A stretch of DNA of 64,000 nucleotides from Rhodobacter huangdaonensis. Its GTDB lineage: Bacteria > Pseudomonadota > Alphaproteobacteria > Rhodobacterales > Rhodobacteraceae. The notes beneath the pieces are model-generated. The model did no database searches. It worked only from the letters and a program-made list of their open reading frames with translations, and was not told where the DNA came from. A program made the translations under genes and the position numbers. Of the stretch, positions 54,499 to 62,066 are shown in pieces (the stretch's first letter is position 1; each line of letters starts with the position of its first letter). The DNA lies in assembly GCF_004022465.1 (NCBI RefSeq), contig NZ_SAVA01000009.1, positions 1 to 64,000 of the forward strand, written 5' to 3'.

Positions 54499-55073
54499 CT
54501 GCCGTTATCCGTGTCGTTCACTGGCAGCGACTTGTAGCCGGTAATCATCCCGCGCGGAAGGTTGATCCGCAGCCGCAGGCTTTCGAGGAAGACCGCGGCG
54601 ACATGGGCAAGCACCGAGACCTCGGCCCAGGTGACGGCGGCCTTGTGCAGATCCTCCGGCCACTGCACGCCCCAATAGGTGTCGGTGGTCATCAGCCAGC
54701 CGGAAAAGCCGATCACCAGCAGCGTCGCGATGAGGTTGTAGATCATCAGCGCACCCAGCGGCGAATGGCCGGCATGAACATGGCGGCGGCCGCGGATGAT
54801 CTCGGAAAGCTGCTCGATCGCGCCCGAGACCGAGGGCGGAAAATCGGAAAACCGCGCGTGACGGGTGCCGATCAGCCCCCACAGGATGCGCGCCAGCACC
54901 AGCCCGACGACGGTGAAGCCGATGTAATGGTGCAGGCTGTGCTCGGGGTTGGTGACGAGTGCGTTCGCGGCAAAGCAGCCGACGAGCGTCCAGTGGAACA
55001 GCCGCACGAAAGGGTCCCAGATCCGCGTGTCGCGGCGGGGCTCGGCGGGGGTGGAAAGGGGCGTGGCGGTCAT
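54495..55073 (-). CDS. Cytochrome b561-type membrane protein
   Basis: This is a 192-residue integral membrane di-haem cytochrome b of the Ni/Fe-hydrogenase b-subunit / b561 family with four transmembrane helices. Candidate haem ligands are H27 (RLFHWTL), one of H45/H48/H49 (HSLHHYIGF), the His in HAGHSPLGALM and the His in VLAHVAAVF. It would move electrons between the quinone pool and a periplasmic partner, perhaps the PepSY protein encoded upstream. It overlaps the LuxR-type gene by ATGA. Confidence 0.88.
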   Translation of the reverse strand: MTATPLSTPAEPRRDTRIWDPFVRLFHWTLVGCFAANALVTNPEHSLHHYIGFTVVGLVLARILWGLIGTRHARFSDFPPSVSGAIEQLSEIIRGRRHVHAGHSPLGALMIYNLIATLLVIGFSGWLMTTDTYWGVQWPEDLHKAAVTWAEVSVLAHVAAVFLESLRLRINLPRGMITGYKSLPVNDTDNGR

Positions 55074-55125
55074 CTTGTCCTCCTGCGGGCGGGCCGGAGG
55101 CAGACACCCCCGGCCCCGGCCCGGC

Positions 55126-55389
55126 TCAGTTCTCCGACGCGCCGTTCTTCACCTGCTCGAGCTTGTCGTTGAAGTAGAGCTCGAACTTCTTGCCGTCCTT
55201 CAGCGCGTAAACCTCGATCAGGCCATCCTCGGTGCCGATCTTGCGCACTTCATAGCCTTCCTGGGTCAGCTTGCTGCGCAGCTGTTCCTGCGTCGCGGCA
55301 TCGACACCGGCGGCAGCGGCCGGCAGCGCGGCGCCCGCAACGAGCGAAGCCAGAACGGCGGCGGCGGTGAACTTGCGGAAATGGGTCAT
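55126..55389 (-). CDS. Small exported PepSY-domain protein
   Basis: This is an 87-residue protein with a signal peptide (about 1-27, ending AAA). The remaining 60 residues form one PepSY-like module (LRSKLTQEGYEVRKIGTEDG, IEVYALKDGKKFELYFNDKL). The start at 55389 follows GGGAGATC and excludes a longer upstream open frame. PepSY proteins often accompany membrane cytochromes or regulate proteases. It is the first gene of the PepSY / cytochrome b / LuxR operon, divergent from ssb. Confidence 0.85.
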   Translation of the reverse strand: MTHFRKFTAAAVLASLVAGAALPAAAAGVDAATQEQLRSKLTQEGYEVRKIGTEDGLIEVYALKDGKKFELYFNDKLEQVKNGASEN

Positions 55390-55501
55390 CACGATCTCCC
55401 TAAGGCCGGGGCGACATGCCCGGGCTCGGTGCCGCCGCTCTCGCCGATGCCGCGGTGCAGCACCATCGGCACGCGGATGGAGGGCGCGGCTTTTTGCCTG
55501 C

Positions 55502-55535
55502 CTCCACCCCGGGTTCGGCCTCTCCACCCCGGGTT
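55502..55535. repeat. Tandem 14-bp direct repeats in the pepSY-ssb intergenic region
   Basis: CTCCACCCCGGGTT occurs at 55502-55515 and again at 55522-55535, a 20-bp period (about two helical turns). The repeats lie 113 bp upstream of the PepSY gene and 118 bp upstream of ssb, so they could be a regulator site for either. Confidence 0.4.
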
Positions 55536-55581
55536 TGAGGCCGGTTTCCCGCCCCCGGCCCCTAGGCGGGGCGGAAGCGCT

Positions 55582-55596
55582 GTTCTATACCCGGTC
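55582..55596 (+). promoter_or_regulatory. Candidate LexA (SOS) box upstream of ssb
   Basis: GTTC-TATACCC-GGTC matches the alphaproteobacterial SOS box GTTC-N7-GTTC with one mismatch, 57 bp upstream of ssb. Confidence 0.4.
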
Positions 55597-55652
55597 GGAC
55601 AAATCGGAATCGCCGCGCGGCAGCTCGCGCGCGGCCACAGCGGAGGAACTGC

Positions 55653-56162
55653 ATGGCCGGCTCTGTGAACAAGGTCATCCTGGTGGGCAACCTGGGGCGT
55701 GACCCCGAGGTGCGCACCTTCTCGAACGGCGGCAAGGTGTGCAACCTGCGCATCGCCACCTCGGAGACCTGGCGCGACAAGGCGACGGGCGAGCGCAAGG
55801 AGCGCACCGAGTGGCACTCGGTCGCGATCCTGAACGAGAATCTCGCGAAGATCGCCGAACAGTATCTGCGCAAGGGCTCGAAGGTCTATGTCGAGGGCCA
55901 GCTCGAGACCCGCAAGTGGCAGGACCAGTCGGGTCAGGACCGCTACTCGACCGAGGTCGTGCTGCGCCCGTTCCGCGGCGAGCTGACGCTGCTCGACGGT
56001 CGTGACGGTGGCGGCCAGGGCGGCGGTGGCGGCGGCTACCGCGGCGGCGCGCAGGGCGGCGGCTACGACGAAGGCCCGTCCTACGGCGGTGGCGCCGGCG
56101 CCGGCGGCGCAGCCCCCGCAGGCGGCGGCCGCGCGGATTTCGACGACGAGATCCCGTTCTGA
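55653..56162 (+). CDS. ssb: Single-stranded DNA-binding protein
   Basis: This 169-residue protein has an OB-fold domain (about 1-112, VNKVILVGNLGRDPEVRTF, WHSVAILNENLAKIAEQYL), a glycine-rich flexible linker and the conserved acidic tip DFDDEIPF that recruits repair and replication partners. GGAGGA precedes ATG 55653. It is monocistronic with a clear terminator. It may be induced by DNA damage if the upstream SOS-like box works. Confidence 0.97.
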   Translation: MAGSVNKVILVGNLGRDPEVRTFSNGGKVCNLRIATSETWRDKATGERKERTEWHSVAILNENLAKIAEQYLRKGSKVYVEGQLETRKWQDQSGQDRYSTEVVLRPFRGELTLLDGRDGGGQGGGGGGYRGGAQGGGYDEGPSYGGGAGAGGAAPAGGGRADFDDEIPF

Positions 56163-56186
56163 GGCGCCCGAGCGCGTGAAACGACA

Positions 56187-56214
56187 CGGGGTGGCCCATC
56201 GGCCACCCCGTTTT
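56187..56214 (+). terminator. Rho-independent terminator of ssb
   Basis: A perfect 10-bp stem CGGGGTGGCC / GGCCACCCCG with a CATC loop is followed by TTTT. Confidence 0.9.
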
Positions 56215-56348
56215 CCTGGCGAGCGCGGAATTGCGCGCGGGTCACGGCCACGTCGCCGGCCCCGATTGCCGCCCGGGAAGATTGCGAGACTCCCGGCATC
56301 TGGTCCGGCGCCATCGTCCTCAGTGCTCCGGGACCGGTGCAGGCAGCC

Positions 56349-57149
56349 CTAGAGCGACGACGATCCGCCGTCGAGCAGGGCAATCATCGCCGGGTCCAGC
56401 CGCGGGTCGTCTCGGTAGAACACCCCGCAGGCCTCGATATCCGCCTTCTTCGGCTTCTTTCCGGCAAGGCGCTTGAACACGATCGGCGACGAATAGATCG
56501 GCCGCGTGCGCGCGTTGTTCGTCGTCATCAGCAGGCCGGTGAGGAAGGGCATCGAGGGCAGAGCGGGCGGATAGAGCGCAATCGACTGCAGCCGCGCATT
56601 GGGCTGGCCGACGTTTTGCGTATCGGTGATATAGATGCGCTCCCCCAGCCACTGCGCGATGCCGTCGATCTTGATTGGCTGCCGGCTTCCCGGAAGCTCC
56701 CCCCGCGACGTCGCGAACATGATCGTCTTCACCAGGGTGAGATCGCCTTCCTGAGAAATCACGGTGTAGGCGCGCCCGATCCTGTCGGGATTGGTGCGCA
56801 GCGGAATGCAGACGTGATAGCAGCCACAGAACCGCGAAAGGGTGCTGCGGGTCTGCGCCATGTTTTCCAGCAGCGCCGCAACCGCCTGCCGCATCCGGGG
56901 CGGAAGCCCCTCGATCCGCATCGGTGGCCGCCAGCGCGCCGCAAAACGGTCGGCCGGCAACAGCAGGTCGTCTGGCTCCAGATCAAAATGTGCGGCGATG
57001 TTTCGCAACGTCGCCAGCGACGGCATGCTGAGTCCGCTCAGATATTTGTTCAGTTGCTGGCGATTGATGCCGAGCGCCTCGGCGGCGCGGGAAGTGCTCG
57101 GATAATGGTGAACGAGCCTACGCAGATTGGCGGGAAATCCTTTGTGCAT
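56349..57149 (-). CDS. XRE-type regulator with uncharacterised C-terminal domain (copy 1)
   Basis: This 266-residue protein has an N-terminal helix-turn-helix (about 15-66; AAEALGINRQQLNKYLSG, then PSLATLRNIAAHF) and a C-terminal domain of about 180 residues with no known motif. It is a paralogue of the gene just upstream: both share INRQQLNKYL, a CGxY-type segment (FCGCYHVCIPLR here), the PIYSS/PIFTS block and an ending with a short D-P-rich stretch. The C-terminal part is probably a ligand or protein-binding domain. It begins 12 bp after its paralogue, so the pair is an operon. Confidence 0.8.
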   Translation of the reverse strand: MHKGFPANLRRLVHHYPSTSRAAEALGINRQQLNKYLSGLSMPSLATLRNIAAHFDLEPDDLLLPADRFAARWRPPMRIEGLPPRMRQAVAALLENMAQTRSTLSRFCGCYHVCIPLRTNPDRIGRAYTVISQEGDLTLVKTIMFATSRGELPGSRQPIKIDGIAQWLGERIYITDTQNVGQPNARLQSIALYPPALPSMPFLTGLLMTTNNARTRPIYSSPIVFKRLAGKKPKKADIEACGVFYRDDPRLDPAMIALLDGGSSSL

Positions 57150-57161
57150 CTGATCTTCAAC

Positions 57162-57998
57162 CTACCCTGCGAGGTGCACGGCCGGGGTGCCGTCGGCACG
57201 GCACAGACGCTGGCGCACCTCAACCGAAAGCGCCGGATCGTTCAGTGCGACGAGGCCGCTCGCGAGCAGGTCATCGCGCAGGCTCGCCCCGGCCGGACGC
57301 CGCTCCATGACGACGTTGGAGGTGAAGATCGGGCGCGCCCCGAAGCTGAAACTGCTCAGCATGACGCCGCTCAGATGCCGCACCCCGGAGGTATAGACCG
57401 GATAGAACAGGGAAAAACCGGGGGTCACCTCCCCCTCCGACGTCCCGTAATCGACGAACTGGATCCTGTCCTGAACGTAGCACACCTGATGCAGCGTTCT
57501 GCGGACTCCGTCGCTGCTCCAGGGGCTGCCGGCGGGGGCAAACCGTTCCAGAACCCGCGCATAGGTCATGCCGTCGCGCTGAAAGATGATCGCGCAGGTC
57601 CGCAGCGCAAATGTCGGCATCTCGGGGACGCAGTTGTAGCGGAAATACCGCCCGCAATAGGGCGCAAGCACCTTGGCGGATTTTTCGCACTCAGCCGCGG
57701 CGTTGCGGATCAGCGCGACTTCCCGGCTCATCGGTGCGGGAACCAGGTCAGGTCCTGCACCGGCGCCACGCGTCAGCCGCTGCCGGAGCTCCTGCGACGG
57801 CAGCATCAGCGCCTCGGTCGGAAGCTCGAAAACCGTGGCCATCTTGCGCATGGTCCGCAGTGACGGCGCACTGCTGCCATTCAGGTATTTGTTCAATTGC
57901 TGGCGGTTTATGCCCATCCGTTTCGAAGCCACGGCAATGGACGGGAGCAGAGAAACCAGATAGCGGATATTCTCTGTCAGAGCATCTGGAGTCGGCAT
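57162..57998 (-). CDS. XRE-type regulator with uncharacterised C-terminal domain (copy 2)
   Basis: This 278-residue paralogue of the downstream gene has a helix-turn-helix at about 20-70 (ASKRMGINRQQLNKYLNG, then PSLRTMRKMATVF). The C-terminal domain contains YCGRYFRYN, FQRDGMTYARVLERF, VCYVQDRIQFVDYG and RPIFTSNVVMERRP. The start at 57998 follows an AGGGGG site and is preferred to an ATG 17 codons upstream. It is probably transcribed from the AT-richer 408-bp region before it, which holds an operator-like palindrome. Targets are unknown. Confidence 0.8.
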   Translation of the reverse strand: MPTPDALTENIRYLVSLLPSIAVASKRMGINRQQLNKYLNGSSAPSLRTMRKMATVFELPTEALMLPSQELRQRLTRGAGAGPDLVPAPMSREVALIRNAAAECEKSAKVLAPYCGRYFRYNCVPEMPTFALRTCAIIFQRDGMTYARVLERFAPAGSPWSSDGVRRTLHQVCYVQDRIQFVDYGTSEGEVTPGFSLFYPVYTSGVRHLSGVMLSSFSFGARPIFTSNVVMERRPAGASLRDDLLASGLVALNDPALSVEVRQRLCRADGTPAVHLAG

Positions 57999-58062
57999 GT
58001 CATGGCCCCCTGAGGTCGTCCACGACGGCAATGGTGTCGGCATCATCATCCCTCGCTGCCCA

Positions 58063-58074
58063 ACCCATTTGGGT
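58063..58074. promoter_or_regulatory. Operator-like palindrome 65 bp upstream of the XRE pair
   Basis: ACCCATTTGGGT is a 5-bp inverted repeat with a 2-nt centre. It extends to CCC-A-ACCCA / TGGGT-GGG with one bulged base. Autoregulation by the XRE-type proteins is a reasonable guess. Confidence 0.35.
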
Positions 58075-58139
58075 GGGTTTAACTCTCCCTACGACGCTGC
58101 GATTTCCGGTTAACCCTGCACAAGTTCGCCACCCAGCTT

Positions 58140-58158
58140 CACCCGGCGATGCCGGGTG
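58140..58158. terminator. GC hairpin in the XRE upstream region
   Basis: CACCCGGC (58140-58147) and GCCGGGTG (58151-58158) form an 8-bp stem with a 3-nt GAT loop. On the plus strand a TTTTT run follows about 15 bases later. It could be a terminator or leader structure. Confidence 0.35.
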
Positions 58159-58406
58159 GGCTGTCTTGGCCATTTTTACACACTCGTCAGCAACACACCT
58201 GACGCCAAGGCGGCAGCTGCGCAGCGAAAGACGCAAACAAAACGGAAAGATGAGGAAAAGCGCGTCACTTGATACAGGACGAAACTCTTCTGCCACCCCT
58301 GATGTGGCAGGGCCGAGTTCCGCTATGCGACCAAATTACACTATAAGTATTTAGGTATACAACCAAAAGTTTGTAACGTTCGCGGCGCAGATGGCCCCGA
58401 TATTCT

Positions 58407-59741
58407 TCACAGCATGAGGCTCTGCGTCACCGAGAGCCGCCTGATCGCCATCGCCAGAACACCCAGAAGGCAGATCCCGATTCCCATGCTTCCCATGACC
58501 ACCGGTCCGTGCGCCATGCCCAGAACGGCAATCGCGGGCAAGGCCACAAGGCTCACCACCGCCATCAGCGGATAGGCAAGCGACCCATCCCGCAAAGTCG
58601 ATGTGCGCCCGTCCGGATCCGCGGCCCGCAGCAACAAAAGCCCGGTCAGGTAGACCCCCGTCGCCGTCCCGTAGATCAGCATGGCCCGTTCGAACCGCGC
58701 ATTGCTGAACGCCAGAGCCGAGAACGCGGCCACCACGATCGCCGTGGCCACGAGCCCGACACAGGAGATCACGGCCACCGGCAGGGCATAGGCGCCGATC
58801 ATCTCGACGGGCAGGCTGAGCAGCGCCGCCACCACCGCCAGATCGCTGAAATAGCCCGCGATCCGGTCCCGGCTCGCGACATCGACCTGTCGCCCGGCAG
58901 GGCTGTTGCGCAGCGCAATCCACACCAGCCGCGCCAGCAGCAGGCCCAGAACCCAGACCGGGACGTTCTCGATCATCGGGACGCCGGCCCACCTGGCCAG
59001 CCGGTGCATCCCGAGCGTCAACGCCACCCCCGCCAGAACGACGAGCAGCGTCACGCCGAACCGCTGCCGGCGGCGGGCGGCGGGCTCGGCAGGGGATACC
59101 TCAGCAGTGGTGCCGGCGGCGCGCCTGACCTCTGCGCCCCCGCTGCGCCGCCGGCGCAGCTCCACCGCAGCAAGTCCCGTCGCCACACCAAGAACCAGCC
59201 CGATCGAGGCATAAGTCACGGCCAGAGCCTGTGCCAGCGCCCAGTCCGGGTTGCCCAGCTTGTGCAGGATGCTGCCGATCACCCCCGCAGTCGCGTGCCC
59301 GCCGACGAATCCTGCAACGAGTTCCAGCCCGAAAGTGTTGTAGACTTCCAGATCCGGCAGCGCGCGGGCGATCGCGGCCCCAAGAAATCCGCCGAGCGCA
59401 ACCTGCAGGCCGAACAACACGATACCGGCTGCCGCCATCGCCCCGATATTGGACGAACGTTGCGTGGCTCCCCCTGCGCGCTCGCCGACGGAGGAGGCGA
59501 CCATCACCGGCAGCAAGAGCATCCCCGGCAGCAGCAGGCCGAACTCCAGAAGCGGCGCCAGCATTGCCTTGACCGGAGCGTGCCTCTCGAGCACAAGCCG
59601 CCCCCCCAGCCCGGCAAGCCCCGCCAGAACCGCGGCGGGCAGGGCCATCCGCAGTGCCACCGGAAGCCGGGCCGACAGCGCATATCCGAGATGCAGCAAC
59701 GCCACGACCCCCAACACAAGACCGGCGATTCCGAGCATCAT
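58407..59741 (-). CDS. Sodium/glutamate symporter (GltS)-like membrane protein
   Basis: This is a 444-residue integral membrane protein with ten or more hydrophobic helices. The central re-entrant-type block GFVGGHATAGVIGSIL resembles the GGHGTGAAWG motif of GltS (ESS family). A charged loop (about 195-225, rich in Arg) separates two homologous halves. Substrate is not determined; glutamate is only the family prototype. It is single, leftward, and divergent from the Hint-like gene with a 404-bp gap. Confidence 0.78.
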   Translation of the reverse strand: MMLGIAGLVLGVVALLHLGYALSARLPVALRMALPAAVLAGLAGLGGRLVLERHAPVKAMLAPLLEFGLLLPGMLLLPVMVASSVGERAGGATQRSSNIGAMAAAGIVLFGLQVALGGFLGAAIARALPDLEVYNTFGLELVAGFVGGHATAGVIGSILHKLGNPDWALAQALAVTYASIGLVLGVATGLAAVELRRRRSGGAEVRRAAGTTAEVSPAEPAARRRQRFGVTLLVVLAGVALTLGMHRLARWAGVPMIENVPVWVLGLLLARLVWIALRNSPAGRQVDVASRDRIAGYFSDLAVVAALLSLPVEMIGAYALPVAVISCVGLVATAIVVAAFSALAFSNARFERAMLIYGTATGVYLTGLLLLRAADPDGRTSTLRDGSLAYPLMAVVSLVALPAIAVLGMAHGPVVMGSMGIGICLLGVLAMAIRRLSVTQSLML

Positions 59742-60145
59742 GTCCCCTTTGGGTTCCCTGCCCCCATCCTTGTATCCCTGACGTTAGGGAATCCAGACTT
59801 CTTTCTGATTTCTGCAATTTTATTAATTCTACAATTATGAGCCCGCCGCGCCCGCTGCAGGCAGAGATCGGGAAAGACGCTGCAGTCAACGCCTGCCCCT
59901 TCGCGAAGCAGCGCCGGCATTGCGTCGACAGAGCGAAATATGCCGGCGTGCCGGAATTTGTCATCCTCCCGCAGGCGCAGCAGATGCCCGGCCGGGAAGG
60001 CACCGGATTCCGATCCATCGGTGGTGCCCGCGCAGGTGCATTGCGAAAGCCCCCTCTTGCCGGCCCGAGCCCCGCCCCTTTGGTGCGGTGATGCGCCCGC
60101 CGGCAGGCCAACCTGTCGGATCGAAACGGTGACGGAGCAGAACCG
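59742..60145. other. 404-bp divergent intergenic region between the GltS-like and Hint-like genes
   Basis: No supported gene is seen. The 60 bp around 59,790-59,840 is AT-rich (TTTTATTAATTC) and is a likely promoter region for the leftward GltS-like gene. The remainder has ordinary GC-rich composition, with short open frames that lack ribosome sites. Confidence 0.5.
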
Positions 60146-60838
60146 ATGCCTGACCCTGTCGAATTTCCCCTCGGGATCTCCGCCTATCTGGCGGGGAATA
60201 CGCCGGTACAGACGGAAACCGGCCCTTGTCCGCTGGACCGGCTCGAGCCGGGGCAGCGCGTGGTCACCTATTGCCGCGGGGTGCAGGCCATCCGTGCGAT
60301 ATCGGTGCTGCCCGCCTCGCGGGTGCAGGCCCTGCGGCCGCTGGCGCTGGTTTTCCCCGGTCAGGAGGAATTGCGCCTGACGGCAGGCTCGCGGCTGCTG
60401 ACCGCGACCCCCTGGAGCGAGCTGCTGTACGGCATGACCGAAGCGATGGTGCCCGCCGGCAGCCTTCTGTCCGATCCTGCAGTGACCGCTGTTGCCGCCG
60501 AGGACAGGCCCTATTATGCGCTGCATCTCGACCGGCCGGATTTCATCTATGCCGGTGTCGCGCTTTGGCTGGCCTCGCCCGCGCCGGTCGTCGGCGATCG
60601 GGTGGTGCCGTTTCCGCACCGCCTGCCCCGGCCCGAGCTCGATCACGTGGAGACCCGACTCGCGCATCATTATGCGGGATCGGTGGAACACCTGCTGAAA
60701 ACCACGCTCCCGCGGCCTCCGCGCCGCCCCGGCAACACGCACGCCACCGGGGCGCAGGCCAGCTGCGCGCTGCGACGCTCCGGTGCGACAGCGGCGACGC
60801 CGATTAGCGAAGTTCCGCGCCCTTCCAACGACACCTAG
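60146..60838 (+). CDS. Hint-domain-like protein lacking the catalytic cysteine
   Basis: This 230-residue protein aligns with the Hint_2-type domains common in Rhodobacterales: AYLAGNTPVQTETGPCPLDR then LEPGQRVVTY corresponds to the usual CFxxGTxIxTxxGxxxVExLxxGD core. The residue at the splicing/hydrolysis Cys position is Ala and the GT is GN, so autoprocessing is unlikely. The later strands (ELRLTAGSRLLTATPW, ALHLDRPDFIYAGVALWL) are kept. No signal peptide and no upstream extein are present. GGAGCAG lies before ATG 60146. Function unknown. Confidence 0.72.
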   Translation: MPDPVEFPLGISAYLAGNTPVQTETGPCPLDRLEPGQRVVTYCRGVQAIRAISVLPASRVQALRPLALVFPGQEELRLTAGSRLLTATPWSELLYGMTEAMVPAGSLLSDPAVTAVAAEDRPYYALHLDRPDFIYAGVALWLASPAPVVGDRVVPFPHRLPRPELDHVETRLAHHYAGSVEHLLKTTLPRPPRRPGNTHATGAQASCALRRSGATAATPISEVPRPSNDT

Positions 60839-60841
60839 GCT

Positions 60842-61018
60842 CTACAGGTATCGTCTGCCTCGGCAGGCGGTCGCCGCCCTGTCGGACCCGGAGCTGCCCC
60901 GCATGTTGTCGGGCAGGCAGCGCCCGGAGCCCCAAAGAATGCTTGTTGCCGCGCCCTGGGGGATGGCCGGTAGCGAGGATCTCTCCGGCACGGCGGTGCG
61001 GTTCGTAAGTGGTGTCAT
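60842..61018 (-). CDS. Possible 58-residue protein (low support)
   Basis: A short leftward frame (MTPLTNRTAVPERSSLPAIP...) has a good GGAGGGAGG site about ten bases before ATG 61018 and ends 3 bp from the convergent Hint-like gene. There are no recognisable motifs. Without conservation data it may be spurious; the rest of the 427-bp gap up to 61265 shows no other gene. Confidence 0.25.
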   Translation of the reverse strand: MTPLTNRTAVPERSSLPAIPQGAATSILWGSGRCLPDNMRGSSGSDRAATACRGRRYL

Positions 61019-61265
61019 GGTTCGATTGCCTCCCTCCACAAAGCCCCCCGGAGGGAGCACCAGGTCGGGGGACGAGGGCACGTATCCCAGTACGCGGCGG
61101 CAACAGCAGCACAGCCAGCCCTCGCCTCCGACCTGCGTTTTCCTGTCCCCGAGGCGCCAGACAGCGCCTTCGGCCGGACCCAGATTCCCTGCCGCCGTCC
61201 GCCCGAGACCGGCAGATCAACCCTCTGAATTTGCATGAGCTTTAACAGACGAAGGAGTATCACAG

Positions 61266-61520
61266 ATGAACAAGCAGATGATCCGGGGCGGCCTTGCACT
61301 CCTGGCGGTTGCGGGGGCGCTTGCGGCCTGCTCGCCGCAGGAGATGGAGACCCCGCCGGTGACGGTGAAAACCTCGCAGGGGCCCGTGACCTGCCAGCTC
61401 TACACCCACAGCCAGGTCTACTGGGACCGCTCGACCGATCGCCCCGCCACGATGTCGGTGAAGGATGCCGACAACATCTGCCGCCAGGAAGGCTATCGCG
61501 TTCAGCGTCTCGGGCTGTGA
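61266..61520 (+). CDS. Small lipoprotein
   Basis: This is an 84-residue protein with a clear lipoprotein signal: MNKQMIRGGLALLAVAGALA followed by Cys22. The mature part is about 63 residues with two further cysteines (VTCQLY and NICRQEGY) that could form a disulfide. An AAGGAG site precedes ATG 61266. Similar small lipoproteins of unknown function occur in Rhodobacterales. It precedes an envelope-related gene set and may belong with it. Confidence 0.75.
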   Translation: MNKQMIRGGLALLAVAGALAACSPQEMETPPVTVKTSQGPVTCQLYTHSQVYWDRSTDRPATMSVKDADNICRQEGYRVQRLGL

Positions 61521-61528
61521 TCGGCCCG

Positions 61529-61552
61529 CTCCGGCGCCTTCCGGCGCCGGAG
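61529..61552 (+). other. Hairpin between the lipoprotein and the next gene
   Basis: A perfect 10-bp stem CTCCGGCGCC / GGCGCCGGAG has a TTCC loop and no T-run. It may stabilise or attenuate the upstream transcript. Confidence 0.4.
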
Positions 61553-61598
61553 GCGCCACTCCCGCGCCGGCAGGTGCGATCAAGGAAGGAAGTGCGGA

Positions 61599-62066
61599 AT
61601 GGAATTGCGTTTCTGGCAACCCCTCAAACGTCCTGCACAGGATGCCGTTCCGGCGCATGTGCGCAAGATCTGGCTCGCCCGCGACTGTTTTGCCGGGCAG
61701 GCGGCGGCCCAGCAGTCGGTCGCCGCGCAGGAGGTTCTTCACGCCGGCCCCGAGGCCCTCGTGCTGCGCGGTCACGACACGTTGCGAACGCAGCCGCATT
61801 CGGCCTTCTCCGAGCGCGGTGTCGGGCGCACGCAGGTGCAGCTCCTGCTCTGGGTGCCGTTTCGCCTGCCGTTCTGCGAGCCGCCGGCGGTGAGCCTGCA
61901 TCTGGTGCAGCCCCTGCCCTGCGACGTGCGGGCGACGCAGGTGGCACCGGACGGTTTCCAGATCCGCGTGCAATCCTGGGGCGAGATCGCCGAGCCCGAG
62001 CTCGAGGTGCTCTGGAAGGCTGCCGGTTTCCCCGAATCCGCCGCGTCGACGGGTGCCGCAAACTGA
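61599..62066 (+). CDS. Hypothetical protein preceding the polysaccharide export gene
   Basis: This 155-residue soluble protein has no signal peptide (MELRFWQPLKRPAQDAVPAH). A beta-rich central part (VQLLLWVPFRLPFCEPPAVS, LHLVQPLPCDVRATQVAPDG) is followed by FQIRVQSWGEIAEPELEVLW. I do not recognise it. AAGGAAG precedes the ATG and its stop shares a base with the next ATG (TGATG), so it is co-translated with the export lipoprotein. Confidence 0.65.
   Translation: MELRFWQPLKRPAQDAVPAHVRKIWLARDCFAGQAAAQQSVAAQEVLHAGPEALVLRGHDTLRTQPHSAFSERGVGRTQVQLLLWVPFRLPFCEPPAVSLHLVQPLPCDVRATQVAPDGFQIRVQSWGEIAEPELEVLWKAAGFPESAASTGAAN

Larger units (their letters stand above)
57999..58406. other. 408-bp intergenic region upstream of the XRE pair
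   Basis: No gene is seen. Next to the XRE start lies a palindrome ACCCA TT TGGGT (58063-58074), a GC hairpin (58140-58158), and a 7-bp stem CTGCCAC/GTGGCAG (58290-58310). The stretch 58325-58380 is markedly AT-rich for this genome. It probably contains the promoter of the XRE pair and the end of the GltS-like transcript. Confidence 0.5.

Noticed and set aside
60804..61220. 138-codon leftward frame after the Hint-like gene
   Set aside because: Arg/Gly-rich shadow-like composition and no ribosome-binding site; the shorter frame ending at 60842 has better, though still weak, support.
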